Source: Macrostomum hystrix (lineage: Eukaryota; Platyhelminthes; Macrostomidae). Taken from it: a DNA stretch of 64,000 bases. The stretch is taken from positions 1,240,001 to 1,304,000 of the forward strand of contig CATNEN010000039.1 of assembly GCA_950097015.1 (NCBI GenBank). Direction: 5' to 3'. Positions 23,628 through 34,254 of the stretch are shown here, in pieces. The notes beneath the pieces were generated by a model. It saw only the letters and a list, made by a program, of their open reading frames with translations, searched no databases and was not told the origin of the DNA. Within the stretch, counting starts at the first letter, position 1; every line of letters begins with the position of its first letter. The translations under genes were made by a program, and so were the position numbers.

Positions 23628-24128
23628 CCGCGGCTGTGGAGTAGGTTTGTGGAGCCTGGCTGTGGAGTAGGTGAGTGGAACCTGGCTGTGGAGTAGGTGA
23701 GTGGAACCTGGCTGTGGAGTAGGTGAGTGGAGCCTTGCTGTGGAGTAGGTGAGTGGAACCTGGCGTGGAGTAGTGAGTGGAGCCTGGCTGTGGAGTAGTT
23801 GAATGGAGCCTGGCTGTGGAGTAGGTGAGTGGAGCCTGGCTGTGGAGTAGGTGAGTGGAACCTGGTTGTGGAGTTAGGTGAGTGGAACCTGGCGTGGAGT
23901 AGTGAGTGGAGCCTGGCTGTGGAGTAGTGAGTGGAGCCTGGCTGTGGAGTAGTTGAATGGAGCCTGGCTGTGGAGTAGGTGAGTGGAGCCTGGCTGTGGA
24001 GTAGGTGAGTGGAACCTGGTTGTGGAGTTAGGTGAGTGGAACCTGGCGTGGAGTAGTGAGTGGAGCCTGGCTGTGGAGTAGTGAGTGGAGCCTGGCTGTG
24101 GAGTAGTTGAATGGAGCCTGGCTGGGGT
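23628..24128. repeat. 26-bp minisatellite with about 154-bp higher-order period
   Basis: Units of about 26 bp (CTGTGGAGTAGGTGAGTGG plus AACCTGG), many with the donor-like string TAGGTGAGT. Variant GTTGAATGG recurs at 23799, 23952 and 24106 (153-154 bp), showing block duplication of about six units. Confidence 0.92.
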
Positions 24129-24249
24129 GTATCCCTCTGCTTGAGCTCACCCAGCTATAGAGCGGGTACCCGAATTGGCTGAGATGTAAATTATGGAACT
24201 TCAAACGCAATTGAGGTGCTATTTCGTGTTATTATTTAATAAAATTTAA

Positions 24250-24950
24250 GCATATTTAAAATGTAAAATTCGAATGTTCCTACTCACTTCATGGTCCAAG
24301 TAGCATCTGCAGCGCGTGAGCGGAAACAGCAGCCAAACCCGCCCTTTCAAGGCGCATGCTGACCGACCTGGTCGGCCTGGACCTGCTGGAAGCATGGCTC
24401 GGCCTCTGAGATTCTCATCCCATCTGAGATTGTCATCCCATCTGAGATTGTCATCCCATCCCATCTGAGATTGTCATCCCATCTGAGATTGTCATCCCAT
24501 CTGAGATTGTCATCCCATCTGAGATTGTCATCCCATCTGAGATTGTCATCCCATCTGAGATTGTCATCCCATCTGAGATTGTCATCCCATCTGAGATTCT
24601 CATCCCATCTGAGGTTCTCATCCCATCTGAGGTTCTCATCCCATCTGAGATTCTCATCCCATCTGAGATTGTCATCCCATCTGAGATTGTCATCCCATCT
24701 GAGATTCTCATCCCATCTGAGATTCTCATCCCTTCTGAGATTCTCATCGCATAAGCATGTTTTATCATTGACTCGACTGGCTCGCACGGTTTGGCCTTCG
24801 GTGACTGCGGCGGCTGCGACCTTATCAGCGGGCTGCTTTTTCTGGCCTTCCTGCGGCTGGTCGAAACGTGCCCTGATGCCACCGCCGTTGCTATGGAAAC
24901 AACCCGGCTGAGGCAGGAAGTCGAGAATTGAACTGAATTGTAGATTTGTC
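24250..24950 (-). CDS. Candidate coding exons of unknown gene around an 18-bp array
   Basis: Two GC-rich segments flank the array at 24410-24748. The upstream one (about 24750-24907) follows an acceptor-like ttcctgcctcag and is open in two minus frames. One frame gives GGGIRARFDQPQEGQKKQ; the other gives a basic Ser/Pro-rich peptide (KARKSSPLIRSQPPQSPKAK). The downstream one (about 24290-24403) follows a tctcag and ends in a good donor, ATGAA|gtgagtagg. No frame gives a recognisable family and I cannot fix the splice pattern. An X-box-like motif lies inside the upstream segment at 24887-24900, so part of this may be promoter or 5'UTR. Confidence 0.25.
24410..24748. repeat. 18-bp minisatellite (about 19 units)
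   Basis: Near-perfect units GAGATTGTCATCCCATCT with GATTCTCATCC variants. The 18 bp period keeps all frames open on both strands, giving long repetitive false ORFs. Confidence 0.95.
24887..24900 (-). promoter_or_regulatory. X-box-like motif
   Basis: GTTGCTATGGAAAC (minus strand GTTTCCATAGCAAC) has a perfect RGYAAC half site and a near GTNRCC half. It sits in the segment read as a candidate exon, so the call depends on which is right. Confidence 0.35.
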
Positions 24951-25336
24951 AAGTTGCTTTTTTATATGAAATTGTTTCTTTCTTGAAATTGTTTTGCTTT
25001 TGTCTATGGCCGCATCCTATTTGCCCCGTGTTTCCAGTTTTTGAGGCGCTGCGATAACTGCATTGTGGTGATGACAATCTGTTGGATCAAATAATCAATA
25101 AATCAATAAATCAATGGAGGAGGCGCATGGTGGCGTCTGTTGACCACATGTTTTTGTTTTGATTTTCGATTTCTCGGTTCAAGTGGTCAAACCCAAATGA
25201 TGGCTTGGCTCCGTAATGTAAAATACTGAAGCCATTATTGGAGTATTTTTGTTTCCGTTTTTTGTTTACAATAGTGACAGTTTTAATTGTTTGCTTTACA
25301 ACCGGTCATAAACTGCGTATGAATGCCAAGTTACTG

Positions 25337-25369
<33 letters not shown>

Positions 25370-26095
25370 ACATGCCGCAATGAATTAGGAAGCCTTTCAA
25401 GTGTATTTCGCTTTCCACCAGGAGAAGCCCCGCACAGTTCGGGAAAAATCCCTATAAGCAAAGTCTTTATAGCCGTCTTTCTTCATCATCTTCTTCTTTC
25501 GGTTTGTTTATATCTTTGTCAACAAATGTAGCGCTGCATTTTTTCTTAAACTTTACTTTCTGTTCGCATAAGCCGAAGAGCCGATGACGTAACACTGACG
25601 CCCAGGGGATGCCGGAATTGCGATAACAATGTCTGGGAACATTAAAAGCCAAGGTTTTTTGGTTTTGAAAGAATAATTTTTTTAACGGGCTTTGCCTTAT
25701 CGGCCGACACCATCAATCAAGCACTGTGTTAGCCTTATCCGAGGCTTCCTTGTTGTGGGCTCCGCTTTCTGCAGCTCTGAAATTTCCCCGCTTCGCCTTA
25801 GTTCTGATGTTTTTTGCAGTTTTCCTCAATTCTTATCATGGCTTGTCTTTCTGGGCCCATTACTGCAGCTTTTGCATTTTGGGATGCCTGTCCGCGTCAG
25901 GCTTATCAGCTGCCATTATTGGGAGATGAACATACACAATAAAGATTCTTAATGCTTTTCCAATTATGAGACAAGCAGCAGAAACTTTTAGTATAGGATT
26001 TGGGCTCGGACTTAGGCTTCATTGAATCAGAATATGCTAAATTAGCTGCGACTAACAACAAGTAGCTTATCGCTTGATTAGATACCAACGATTAA
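24951..26095. other. Intergenic sequence, no supported gene
   Basis: Single-copy sequence with a short (CAG)n run at about 25339-25370. Short ORFs here have no recognisable domain and most lack an ATG. Confidence 0.45.
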
Positions 26096-26755
26096 TGGCT
26101 TCATTAGCAACCAGTGAGTAATATCTTAATTAGTAACCAGTGAGTAATATTTTCATTAGCAACCAGTGAGTAATAGCTTCATTAGCAACCAGTGAGTAAT
26201 ATCTTCATTAGTAACCAGTGAGTAATATCTTAATTAGTAACCAGTGAGTAATATCTTCATTAGCAACCAGTGAGTAATAGCTTCATTAGCAACCAGTGAG
26301 TAATATCTTCATTAGTAACCAGTGAGTAATATCTTCATTAGTAACCAGTGAGTAATATCTTCATTAGCAACCAGTGGGTAATATCTTCATTAGTAACCAG
26401 TGAGTAATATCTTCATTAGTAACCAGTGAGTAATATCTTCATTAGTAACCAGTGAGTAATATCTTCATTAGTAACCAGTGAGTAATATCTTCATTAGCAA
26501 CCAGTGGGTAATATCTTCATTAGTAACCAGTGAGTAATATCTTCATTAGCAACCAGTGGGTAATAGCTTCATTAGCAACCAGTGAGTAATAGCTTCATTA
26601 GCAACCAGTGAGTAATATCTTCATTAGCAACCAGTGAGTAATAGCTTCATTAGCAACCAGTGAGTAATATCTTCATTATTAACCAGTGAGTAATATCTTC
26701 ATTAGTAACCAGTGAGTAATAGCTTCATTAGCAACCAGTGAGTAATATCTTCATT
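26096..26755. repeat. 26-bp minisatellite, left half of a two-period array
   Basis: About 25 units containing AACCAGTGAGTAATATCTTC, with TATCTTC and TAGCTTC variants. Each unit contains the perfect donor string GTGAGT. It passes without a gap into the 24 bp array at 26756. Confidence 0.95.
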
Positions 26756-27117
26756 AACAACCAGTGAGCAGGCTTCATTAGCAACCAGTGAGCAGGCTTC
26801 ATTAGCAACCAGTGAGCAGGCTTCATTTGCAACCAGTGAGCAGGCTTCATTTGCAACCAGTGAGCAGGCTTCATTAGCAACCAGTGAGCAGGCTTCATTA
26901 GCAACCAGTGAGCAGGCTTCATTTGCAACCAGTGAGCAGGCTTCATTAGCAACCAGTGAGCAGGCTTCATTAGCAACCAGTGAGCAGGCTTCATTAGCAA
27001 CCAGTGAGCAGGCTTCATTAGCAACCAGTGAGCAGGCTTCATTAGCAACCAGTGAGCAGGCTTCATTAGCAACCAGTGAGCAGGCTTCATTTGCAACCAG
27101 TGAGCAGGCTTCATTAG
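26756..27117. repeat. 24-bp minisatellite, right half of the same array
   Basis: About 15 units containing GCAACCAGTGAGCAGGCTTC. It shares CAACCAGTGAG and CTTCATTAG with the 26 bp units but has GCAGG in place of TAATATC, so the period is 2 bp shorter. Confidence 0.95.
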
Positions 27118-27609
27118 CTAGGAGTAGCACTTAAATATTAATGCAGAGGACAGCCTCCTTCATTGCCCGCTGAACTTCTCGGACATGCAGCAGGTGCATC
27201 AGCTCCAGCGTTCATTAATTGCTTACGCTACAAAGACCCACCCCACAGAGGATCAGTGGCTAGATAAGAGTGGCAGGGACTAGCCTATGATAGCCCGGGG
27301 AGTCGCATAGAGACTTTGTGTAAACACGAATTTCATGTATTCGAATGAAGGCCTGAACAAAGACCACACAGAGACCATAGGCCACGCTAAGCGGATATCT
27401 CGGGCGCGGATCGATGTCCGAGTGCTTGCTGAATCGAAAGCAAAGCCAGCGATGGCACCGGTGATAAACCTGTTATCAAACTGCGCGCCAACACCGCCAA
27501 GGCCAGTGTTTGTTTGCTCGGACTAACTGACCCCATTGCACAACTATGAAATACGCCCAGCCCCTGCAACTATTCCATGCCTTTGCCATGCTGATTCTCG
27601 CCTACGAAA
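27118..27609. other. Single-copy sequence between arrays
   Basis: GC-neutral sequence with no supported exon. A 25-codon open stretch on the minus strand at about 27140-27215 looks exon-like but lacks clear splice sites. Confidence 0.4.
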
Positions 27610-28355
27610 TGCTAACACGTCTCTGAGACCTCCCTGAGGTCTGCATTTCTCCCTGAGGTCTCCTATTCTCACTGAGGTTTACAATTCTCCCTGAGGTCAA
27701 CATTTCTACTTGAAGTCTCCCATTCTCCCTGAGGTCTCCCATTCTCCCTGAGGTCTCCCATTCTCCCTGAGGTCTCCCATTCTCCCTGAGGTCTCCCATT
27801 CTCCCTGAGGTCTCCCATTCTCCCTGAGGTCTCCCATTCTCCCTGAGGTCTCCCATTCTCCCTGAGGTCTCCCATTCTCCCTGAGGTCTACCATTCTCCC
27901 TGAGGTCTCCCATTCTCCCTGAGGTCTCCCATTCTCCCTGAGGTCTCCCATTCTCCCTGAGGTGTCCCATTCTCCCTGAGGTCTCCCATTCTCCCTGAGG
28001 TCTCCCATTCTCCCTGAGGTCTACCATTCTCCCTGAGGTCTCCCATTCTCCCTGAGGTCTCCCATTCTCCCTGAGGTCTCCCATTCTCCCTGAGGTCTCC
28101 CATTCTCCCTGAGGTCTCCCATTCTCCCTGAGGTCTCCCATTCTCCCTGAGGTCTCCCATTCTCCCTGAGGTGTCCCATTCTCCCTGAGGTCTCCCATTC
28201 TCCCTGAGGTGTCCCATTCTCCCTGAGGTCTCCCATTCTCCCTGAGGTCTCCCATTCTCCCTGAGGTCTCCCATTCTCCCTGAGGTCTACCATTCTCCCT
28301 GAGGTCTCCCATTCTCCCTGAGGTGTCCCATTCTCCCTGAGGTCTCCCATTTCCC
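27610..28355. repeat. 19-bp minisatellite (about 39 units)
   Basis: Highly uniform units GAGGTCTCCCATTCTCCCT with a few GTGTCCC and GTCTACC variants, decayed on the left edge (27625-27720). No gene. Confidence 0.96.
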
Positions 28356-28904
28356 TGAGGCAACAGCGCCAATCGGCTGTTTGTTTGTTGGCTAACAAGC
28401 AATCCAACTTGAGCACTCTGAGCTACACGCGAAACGTGGTCACGTGCCCTTGCCAGGCCCGCAACTGGATCTGCATGGTTGCAGCCGGGGGAGCCCAGAT
28501 ACCGGACAGCCAGCCCAGACTGCAGCAGACGCAGGCAATCAACTGCAGAGCCGACAGATGCTTCTGGGCTTTTGAGGTTATTGCTGAGGGCGGGCCGCGT
28601 AAAAGCTTCAAGCTAGCGAGGTTTGGGTGCTTGCGAACTTTTGTAATCAGCAAGCACAGATAAGCCTGCGTAAAAGTAGCAAGAAAAATCACATCGTAGG
28701 AAGGAGTAGGGTGGAAACACGCCTCACCTGGAGGCAGCTAGGAGTAGAAGAACGTTTCTTAGAAAATGATTTTAGCTTCCTTATTTATAGCTTCAGCCGT
28801 TTTCGTAAGGTTTTATTTATAAAAATAATTGTTTCATGAACTTCCTTTCCCTTTCCTCTCCATGCCTAAATGCATTAAGCTCTAGAAGTTCTAAGAAACG
28901 TAGA
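28356..28904. other. Single-copy sequence, no supported gene
   Basis: GC-rich first half (28430-28610), then AT-rich. No recognised coding exon. Confidence 0.4.
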
Positions 28905-29238
28905 TTCTGATGAACGTAGATTCTAAGAAACGTAGATTCTAAGAAACGTAGATTCTAAGAAACGTAGATTCTAAGAAACGTAGATTCTAAGAAACGTAGA
29001 TTCTAAGAAACGTAGATTCTAAGAAACGTAGATTCTAAGAAACGTAGATTCTAAGAAACGTAGATTCTAAGAAACGTAGATTCTAAGAAACGTAGATTCT
29101 AAGAAACGTAGATTCTAAGAAACGTAGATTCTAAGAAACGTAGATTCTAAGAAACGTAGATTCTAAGAAACGTAGATTCTAAGAAACTTAGATTCTAAGA
29201 AACGTAGATTCTAAGAAACGCAGATTCTAAGAAATGTA
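28905..29238. repeat. 16-bp minisatellite (about 21 units)
   Basis: Nearly perfect units GATTCTAAGAAACGTA; only single-base changes near the right end. Confidence 0.96.
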
Positions 29239-29918
29239 GGCTTTTTTGAACATTTGCAAAATATTTACCCACATACAATCGGATATTACGGCAAGCAAAT
29301 CCCCTTAGAGATTTTTAGGTTGTCCTGTGTTAAGCACCTAAAGTTCAATTTATTCAAGACTCGAATCTACAGCGAGTATAAACAGGCTGCCCAGGTTCTA
29401 GTTTTAAGAAAATGCAAATTTCCCCAAGCGCCGGCCAAAAACTGGGGGAGCCGAAAGTGAAGACTCGTTGTAGTCAAAAGCTTAAAATAAACAGCTGAAA
29501 CTTGTTAAAGAGGCCGAGCAGTCACTCCCAATTAGGTCCCGGGGGCGGGGCTTCCCAATCATCAGCTGCTGACTGAGGCACACTTGCCCATCTCAGGGCA
29601 CCGCTGTCTCCAATGCTGCAGTCGGGCAGACATCGGACAGCTGGGCCGCGCTGGCAGCTGAAAATGTCTTGGTCGATTTCTGGGCCTCGAATCATCGACT
29701 CTGCCTGCCTGCCTGCTTGGCCGGCAGTTTGTATATAATTTGTGCCCAATTAAAAATAGTTCGATAACTAATTGTTATTATGGATTTCCAAAACACGCCA
29801 ATGGGGCTTATGCGTCATTCGCTGCTGACAATTATTGTCTGTTAGATAGCTGAATCTAATTATGGTTCAGTCATGGACGCAACTCAAATTATACGCCTCA
29901 CAATACACTCTCCCTTAT
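29239..29918. other. Single-copy sequence, no supported gene
   Basis: No recognised exon or element. The last part (29890-29918) grades into the pyrimidine tract. Confidence 0.4.
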
Positions 29919-30668
29919 CTCCCTCTGAGTCATTCTCCTCCTTACCAAATCCTCTCCCTCTACCTCTCCCCTCCCTCTCCTTCTCCCTCTCCGTCTCCCT
30001 CTCCCTCTCCTTCTCCCTCTCCCTCTCCCTCTCCCTCTCCCTCTCTGTCTCCCTCTCCCTCTCCCTCTCCCTCTCCCTCTCTGTCTCCCTCTCCCTCTTC
30101 CCTTTCCCTCTCCGTCTCCTTCTCCCTCTCCCTCTCCCTCTCCCTCTCTGTTTCCCTCTCTGTCTCCCTCTCCTTCTCCCTCTCCGTCTCCCTCTCCCTC
30201 TCCCTCTCCCTATCCCTCTCCCTCTCCCTCTCTGTTTCCCTCTCCCTCTCCCTATCCCTCTCCCTCTCCCTCTCTGTTTCCCTCTCCCCTCCCTCTCCTT
30301 CTCCCTCTCCGTCTCCCTCTCCCTCTCCCTCTCCCTCTCCCCTCCCTCTCTGTTTCCCTCTCCCTCTCCCTCTCCCTCTCTGTTTCCCTCTCCCTCTCCC
30401 TCTCCCTCTCTGTCTCCCTCTCCCTCTCCCTCTCCCTCTCCCTCTCTGTCTCCCTCTCCCTCTTCCCTTTCCCTCTCCGTCTCCTTCTCCCTCTCCCTCT
30501 CCCTCTCCCTCTCCCTCTCTGTCTCCCTCTCCCTCTCCCTCTCCCTCTCCCTCTCCCTCTCCCTCTCCCTCTCCCTCTACCTCTCCCTCTCCCTCTCTGT
30601 CTCCCTCTCCCTCTTCCCTTTTCCTCTCCGTCTCCTTCTCCCTCTCCCTCTACCTCTTCCTCTCCCAC
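29919..30668. repeat. (CCCTCT)n polypyrimidine tract, about 750 bp
   Basis: An almost pure C/T run based on the hexamer CCCTCT with TGTCTCC, CTTCTCC and TATCCC interruptions; only a few G or A bases break it. Long runs of one strand being pure pyrimidine are known to favour triplex (H-DNA) structure. Blocks such as CTCTTCCCTTTCCCTCTCCG recur near 30090, 30460 and 30610, showing internal duplication. Confidence 0.95.
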
Positions 30669-31424
30669 TCCGACGGTTGAGAACGAGAAAAATGCAGACC
30701 TATACAAGCATTGCGCATGCAAATTAGTGAATAACTCTTATTCCACTTCAAATCCGTGTCCGTTTTTGTTCAACTTTAAGCGGCCTGACTGGCAGTCTCA
30801 ACAAGCTTCCTGACAAACTAAAGCGGGCGTTGGCAAACAGAAGCAGATTATTGGCAGCAGCCGTCTCTAAGGCCCTGCCGGCTGACCCAGCCCTGCACTG
30901 CTCAGGTTGTCATGGACTCACATATGAGGCAAAACTTTGCCGATTCGAACCAAATTGGCTTTAAGGTTTTTAGCACTCGAGTGTGACAAAGTCACTGTGT
31001 GTGTTTACCTGGCTAGTTAGTTATGCACCTTGGGGGTGAGAATTCATGCAGTCTTGCTCGCTCAGGTCTTTGTTATCGCGCCTCCTGCACTCAGTTGGAT
31101 CTCGAAAAAGCGCGTTTAAAAGCGAAAGATAAGAAATTGCGTGTTTTTTCTCCTCTTCAATTTAACTTCTTGATGGGTCTTTGTTAATAGGCCTGCCCCC
31201 AGACACAGAGCTAGGAGTCAGCGAAACCTGTTGGTGCGAGAGATGGGTATCAGGCTGGCACTACCGTCAGTCGATATTGCTGGGTGAACCTCCGCGCCAA
31301 GCAATTTTCACGCGAAGTCTTTGTTCCGCTGTCTCGTGACCTGAATTTAGCTCGGCACTGGACTGTGCTCAGATCGGCGAGAGACGAGCATGCAAATTTC
31401 ACTCCATGTAGTAGTATTCATGGC
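30669..31424. other. Single-copy sequence, no supported gene
   Basis: No recognised exon or mobile element on either strand. Confidence 0.4.
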
Positions 31425-31765
31425 AATGTCACTCCAGGTAGACATGATCATGGAAATGTCACTCCAGATAGACATGATCATGGAAATGTCACTCCAGATA
31501 GACATGATCATGGAAATGTCACTCCAGATAGACATGATCATGGAAATGTCACTCCAGATAGACATGATCATGGAAATGTCACTCCAGATAGACATGATCA
31601 TGGAAATGTCACTCCAGATAGATTTAATTATGTAAATGTCACTCCAGATAGACATGATCATGGAAATGTCACTCCAGATAGACATGATCATGGAAATGTC
31701 ACTCCAGATAGATTTAATTATGTAAATGTCACTCCAGGTAGACATGATCATGGAAATGTCACCTG
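31425..31765. repeat. 30-bp minisatellite (about 11 units)
   Basis: Units of exactly 30 bp containing GACATGATCATGGAAATGTC and ACTCCAGATA. A GATTTAATTATGTAAATG variant appears twice, at 31620 and 31710. The 30 bp period gives false 10-residue peptide repeats on both strands. Confidence 0.96.
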
Positions 31766-31861
31766 TAGTTTTTAATGCTGATTCAAGTCAAGTGACGGCA
31801 ATCATATGATTGCTGAGGGATAATTAGTTAGCTTTACTAATAATAATAATTATAATTGATT

Positions 31862-32152
31862 ACACCTGCCCCAATTGGGTCAGATGTGCAGCCGACAGCA
31901 CAGCCGCAGCTAATGCGCGGCGCATCTGAAGGCTGCGTACAGCTGTTCAGTCCATGGACTGGGGGGACGCCACACCCACCTTCAATTATCACAGCTGATG
32001 CTGGTACCCATTTAACAGCTGGGTGAACTGAAGCAATGCAGAGTTAAGTGTCTTGCTAAAGGACGCAAATTTTTCCAGTGGAGTCGGGAATCGAACCCCC
32101 GACCTTCAAGTCGTGAGTCCGACGCCCTAACCACTAGGCTACAACCTCTGCT
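31862..32152 (-). mobile_element. tRNA-derived SINE, best copy of family 1
   Basis: On the minus strand it starts near 32152 with a tRNA-like head: an A-box-like TAGCCTAGTGGTTAGGGCG and a perfect B box in GGGGGTTCGATTCCC. These are internal Pol III promoter elements. The body follows with GCAAGACACTTAACTCTGCA, TTCAGTTCACCCAGCTGTTA, AAATGGGTACC, CAGTCCATGGACTGAACAGC, and a 3' part rich in GCGCCGCGC and GCTGCGGCTG. No poly-A tail or clear target-site duplication was found. It is non-coding. Partial copies are at 10478, 53040 and 62340. Confidence 0.8.
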
Positions 32153-34254
32153 CTACTGTAATCACAGCAGTGGCAGTTAGCGAGATCCCTGCTAATTGAA
32201 GAGCAACCTCAGTTTGAGCTCACTTGTTAATTCATCAGTCAGTTCTTCAATTCAGGCCCACAGGAAGCCAATTTGAGACAAAGAGGTCAATGAGAAAAGA
32301 CAGTGCATATGGCAGCAAGATGGCAGGCAGTGATACACTGAGCTCAAATTGATAGATTGTTATCTCGCGAGCTGTCAGCGCCGAAGCCCTCAATTTCCTG
32401 GCACGCGAGACTCGCGGCGGAGCTCTCGCTCCAGCGCCCCGAGTCTTGTCTGGCGAATGACTTTTTTCCTGAAGGCAGATTCAACTGCCAGCTGCTTCAA
32501 TAGCGGAACAGATCAGAAAAAAACTAATTTTTTGTTATAATGAAAGTCAGGAGAGCGCGGCGGAGGTTGGGGCTGGCGGAGTGAAAGCTGAGCCGGTCTG
32601 CTAGCCGCAGCCACCCCAACCCGTTAATTGCAGCGGGCGGGCTTCGTGTTAGTCAAGCTGGAGCAATTTGATACTCCATGAGCCACACCCACTCACTCTC
32701 TCCCATTCACCCTTCGACAATTTTAGTAGATTTTCAAGTGCGAGCTTGGCACTGCCGGGGAAGCTTCTGCGCCAGCGTGGGTCGGGAGTTCGAATTCGCT
32801 TTGAGACTCAGCTGAGATGATACGTCATCGGATGAAGCCTCTCTTCCATGAGCAGAATATCGAGCTCTTCTGTTGCTATCGGGAAGGCTGGCCCAGGGAC
32901 ACTTCCTCCGTGCGTGCAATGCCTTCCCCTGACAAAGACCTGCGCCTCACTGACGAACCGGACTTGCTCAACGCTGAGCGCACCAGACTTTTTTAAACAA
33001 TCTGAAAGACAATTCAAAATCTTGTCAGGCTGGAAGACAGACAGGAAAAAATCCTGCAATCGGAAGCAGATCGTTGCAGGGGAGGACCGGCGGGAAGGGG
33101 ATAATTGCGAAACAAGGATCCCCCACCCGATCCATTTCCCGATCAGTCTTTGTTGTTTTTCCACCTTACCCTCGACTCGCGCTCCACTTTTCAAAGCAAT
33201 TTAAAACCTTTCCACAGCCTAACAACCCCTCGCAATGAATTGTGCGCATGGCAACAGTGGCTGGGCAGGCTCGGTGCCATCCTTGTCAATCAATATTGAA
33301 CCCTCCCTGCCTGGCTGTTGAGTCCCTACTCGCGTGAGCAGGCACGGCCCGGGTCTCTCTTGTTTCACTCGCTCTCGCTTTCTCGCCACCCCGCCCCCCC
33401 CCCCCACTCGACTGGCGTGATCCGTCACAGCCACCTGTGACAGCTCCTGTCACGCCGGTGTCTTCCGCGCCTGGCACGCGCGCCCTGCAACTCGGCGTGG
33501 AAGCTCTTTTCTCTGTTCTCAAGGGTTAGTTTTTTGTGAAACGAAATACGCCTGCCAAACTGTGTGGCTTTTTTCTCTCGCCTAGCAGACGATTGGCGCG
33601 TGGCCTGGGCGGCTTCAAGTGCCTGCAAGTGCCATCGGCCATCGATCTTTCATCCTACCAGTTTTACTATCGCAGCCAGCGCACTGGGGCAACAAGTGCC
33701 ACTGGCACGCTTCCAGCCATGGCGAGCTTGCCCGCCGCACGCCACCCAGGGTATCCGGTCTGGGCCATAGACTATCACGCGTGGCCCGCCTCTGCGCAGG
33801 TGCTGGCCCCGGTTTTCGGGCTGCAAGTTGTGGGAGGAGCGTGGCGGGCTGCGTGGAAGGCCCGAGGGCGGAAATATTGCGCCACACAAAGAGAGGTCAA
33901 AGGTCACCTGATTGTGAGAGCCAGCAGGAGCGCCGACCAGTTATCGCATTAGCTTCGCTAAATCGATATCTAAAGCACAATAGCTGCCATGCCCGCTTTG
34001 CATCCTTCACTGAGTAATTTGTGGAGCACGTGACACATTAGAATTGGATACATTAGATGTGTCATATGGTCCAGTCCGTTTTATAACAATTGTCTGGGAC
34101 AGCTCAAGGTCGTTCTCAATGTTACTCAACCCTCATACGTAGGGTGTCACAAGAGCTTTGTAATCCACATTTTAACTTGACAATGTGCCTTTGCATAGAC
34201 CCCTCTTAATTAGGAAAACAAGCGAAAAATTGCTATAAAAATCCACTCTGACAG
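32153..34254. other. Two kilobases without a supported gene
   Basis: Mixed GC-rich and AT-rich sequence. Several 60-140 codon open frames overlap on both strands at 32800-34010, but none has a recognisable domain or a consistent ATG and splice structure. A run of 12 C sits near 33393-33406. Confidence 0.4.

Noticed and set aside
27140-27215. Exon-like minus stretch (LMHLLHVREVQRAMKEAV)
   Set aside because: About 25 codons only, with no credible splice sites and no recognised family.
27602-28416. 266-codon minus ORF with GRPQGEWETSGRMGDLREN repeats
   Set aside because: 19 bp array read through in three linked frames; no independent coding evidence.
29862-30727. Ser/Pro-rich and Leu/Ser-rich ORFs of 270-284 codons
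   Set aside because: Products of the CCCTCT hexamer tract.
31284-31775. 163-codon ORF with ten-residue repeats (HDHGNVTPDR)
   Set aside because: Exactly the 30 bp minisatellite; begins with GTG and has an equally open frame on the other strand.
32808-34017. Cluster of 60-138 codon ORFs on both strands
   Set aside because: Overlapping on both strands with none recognisable; typical of GC-rich non-coding DNA.
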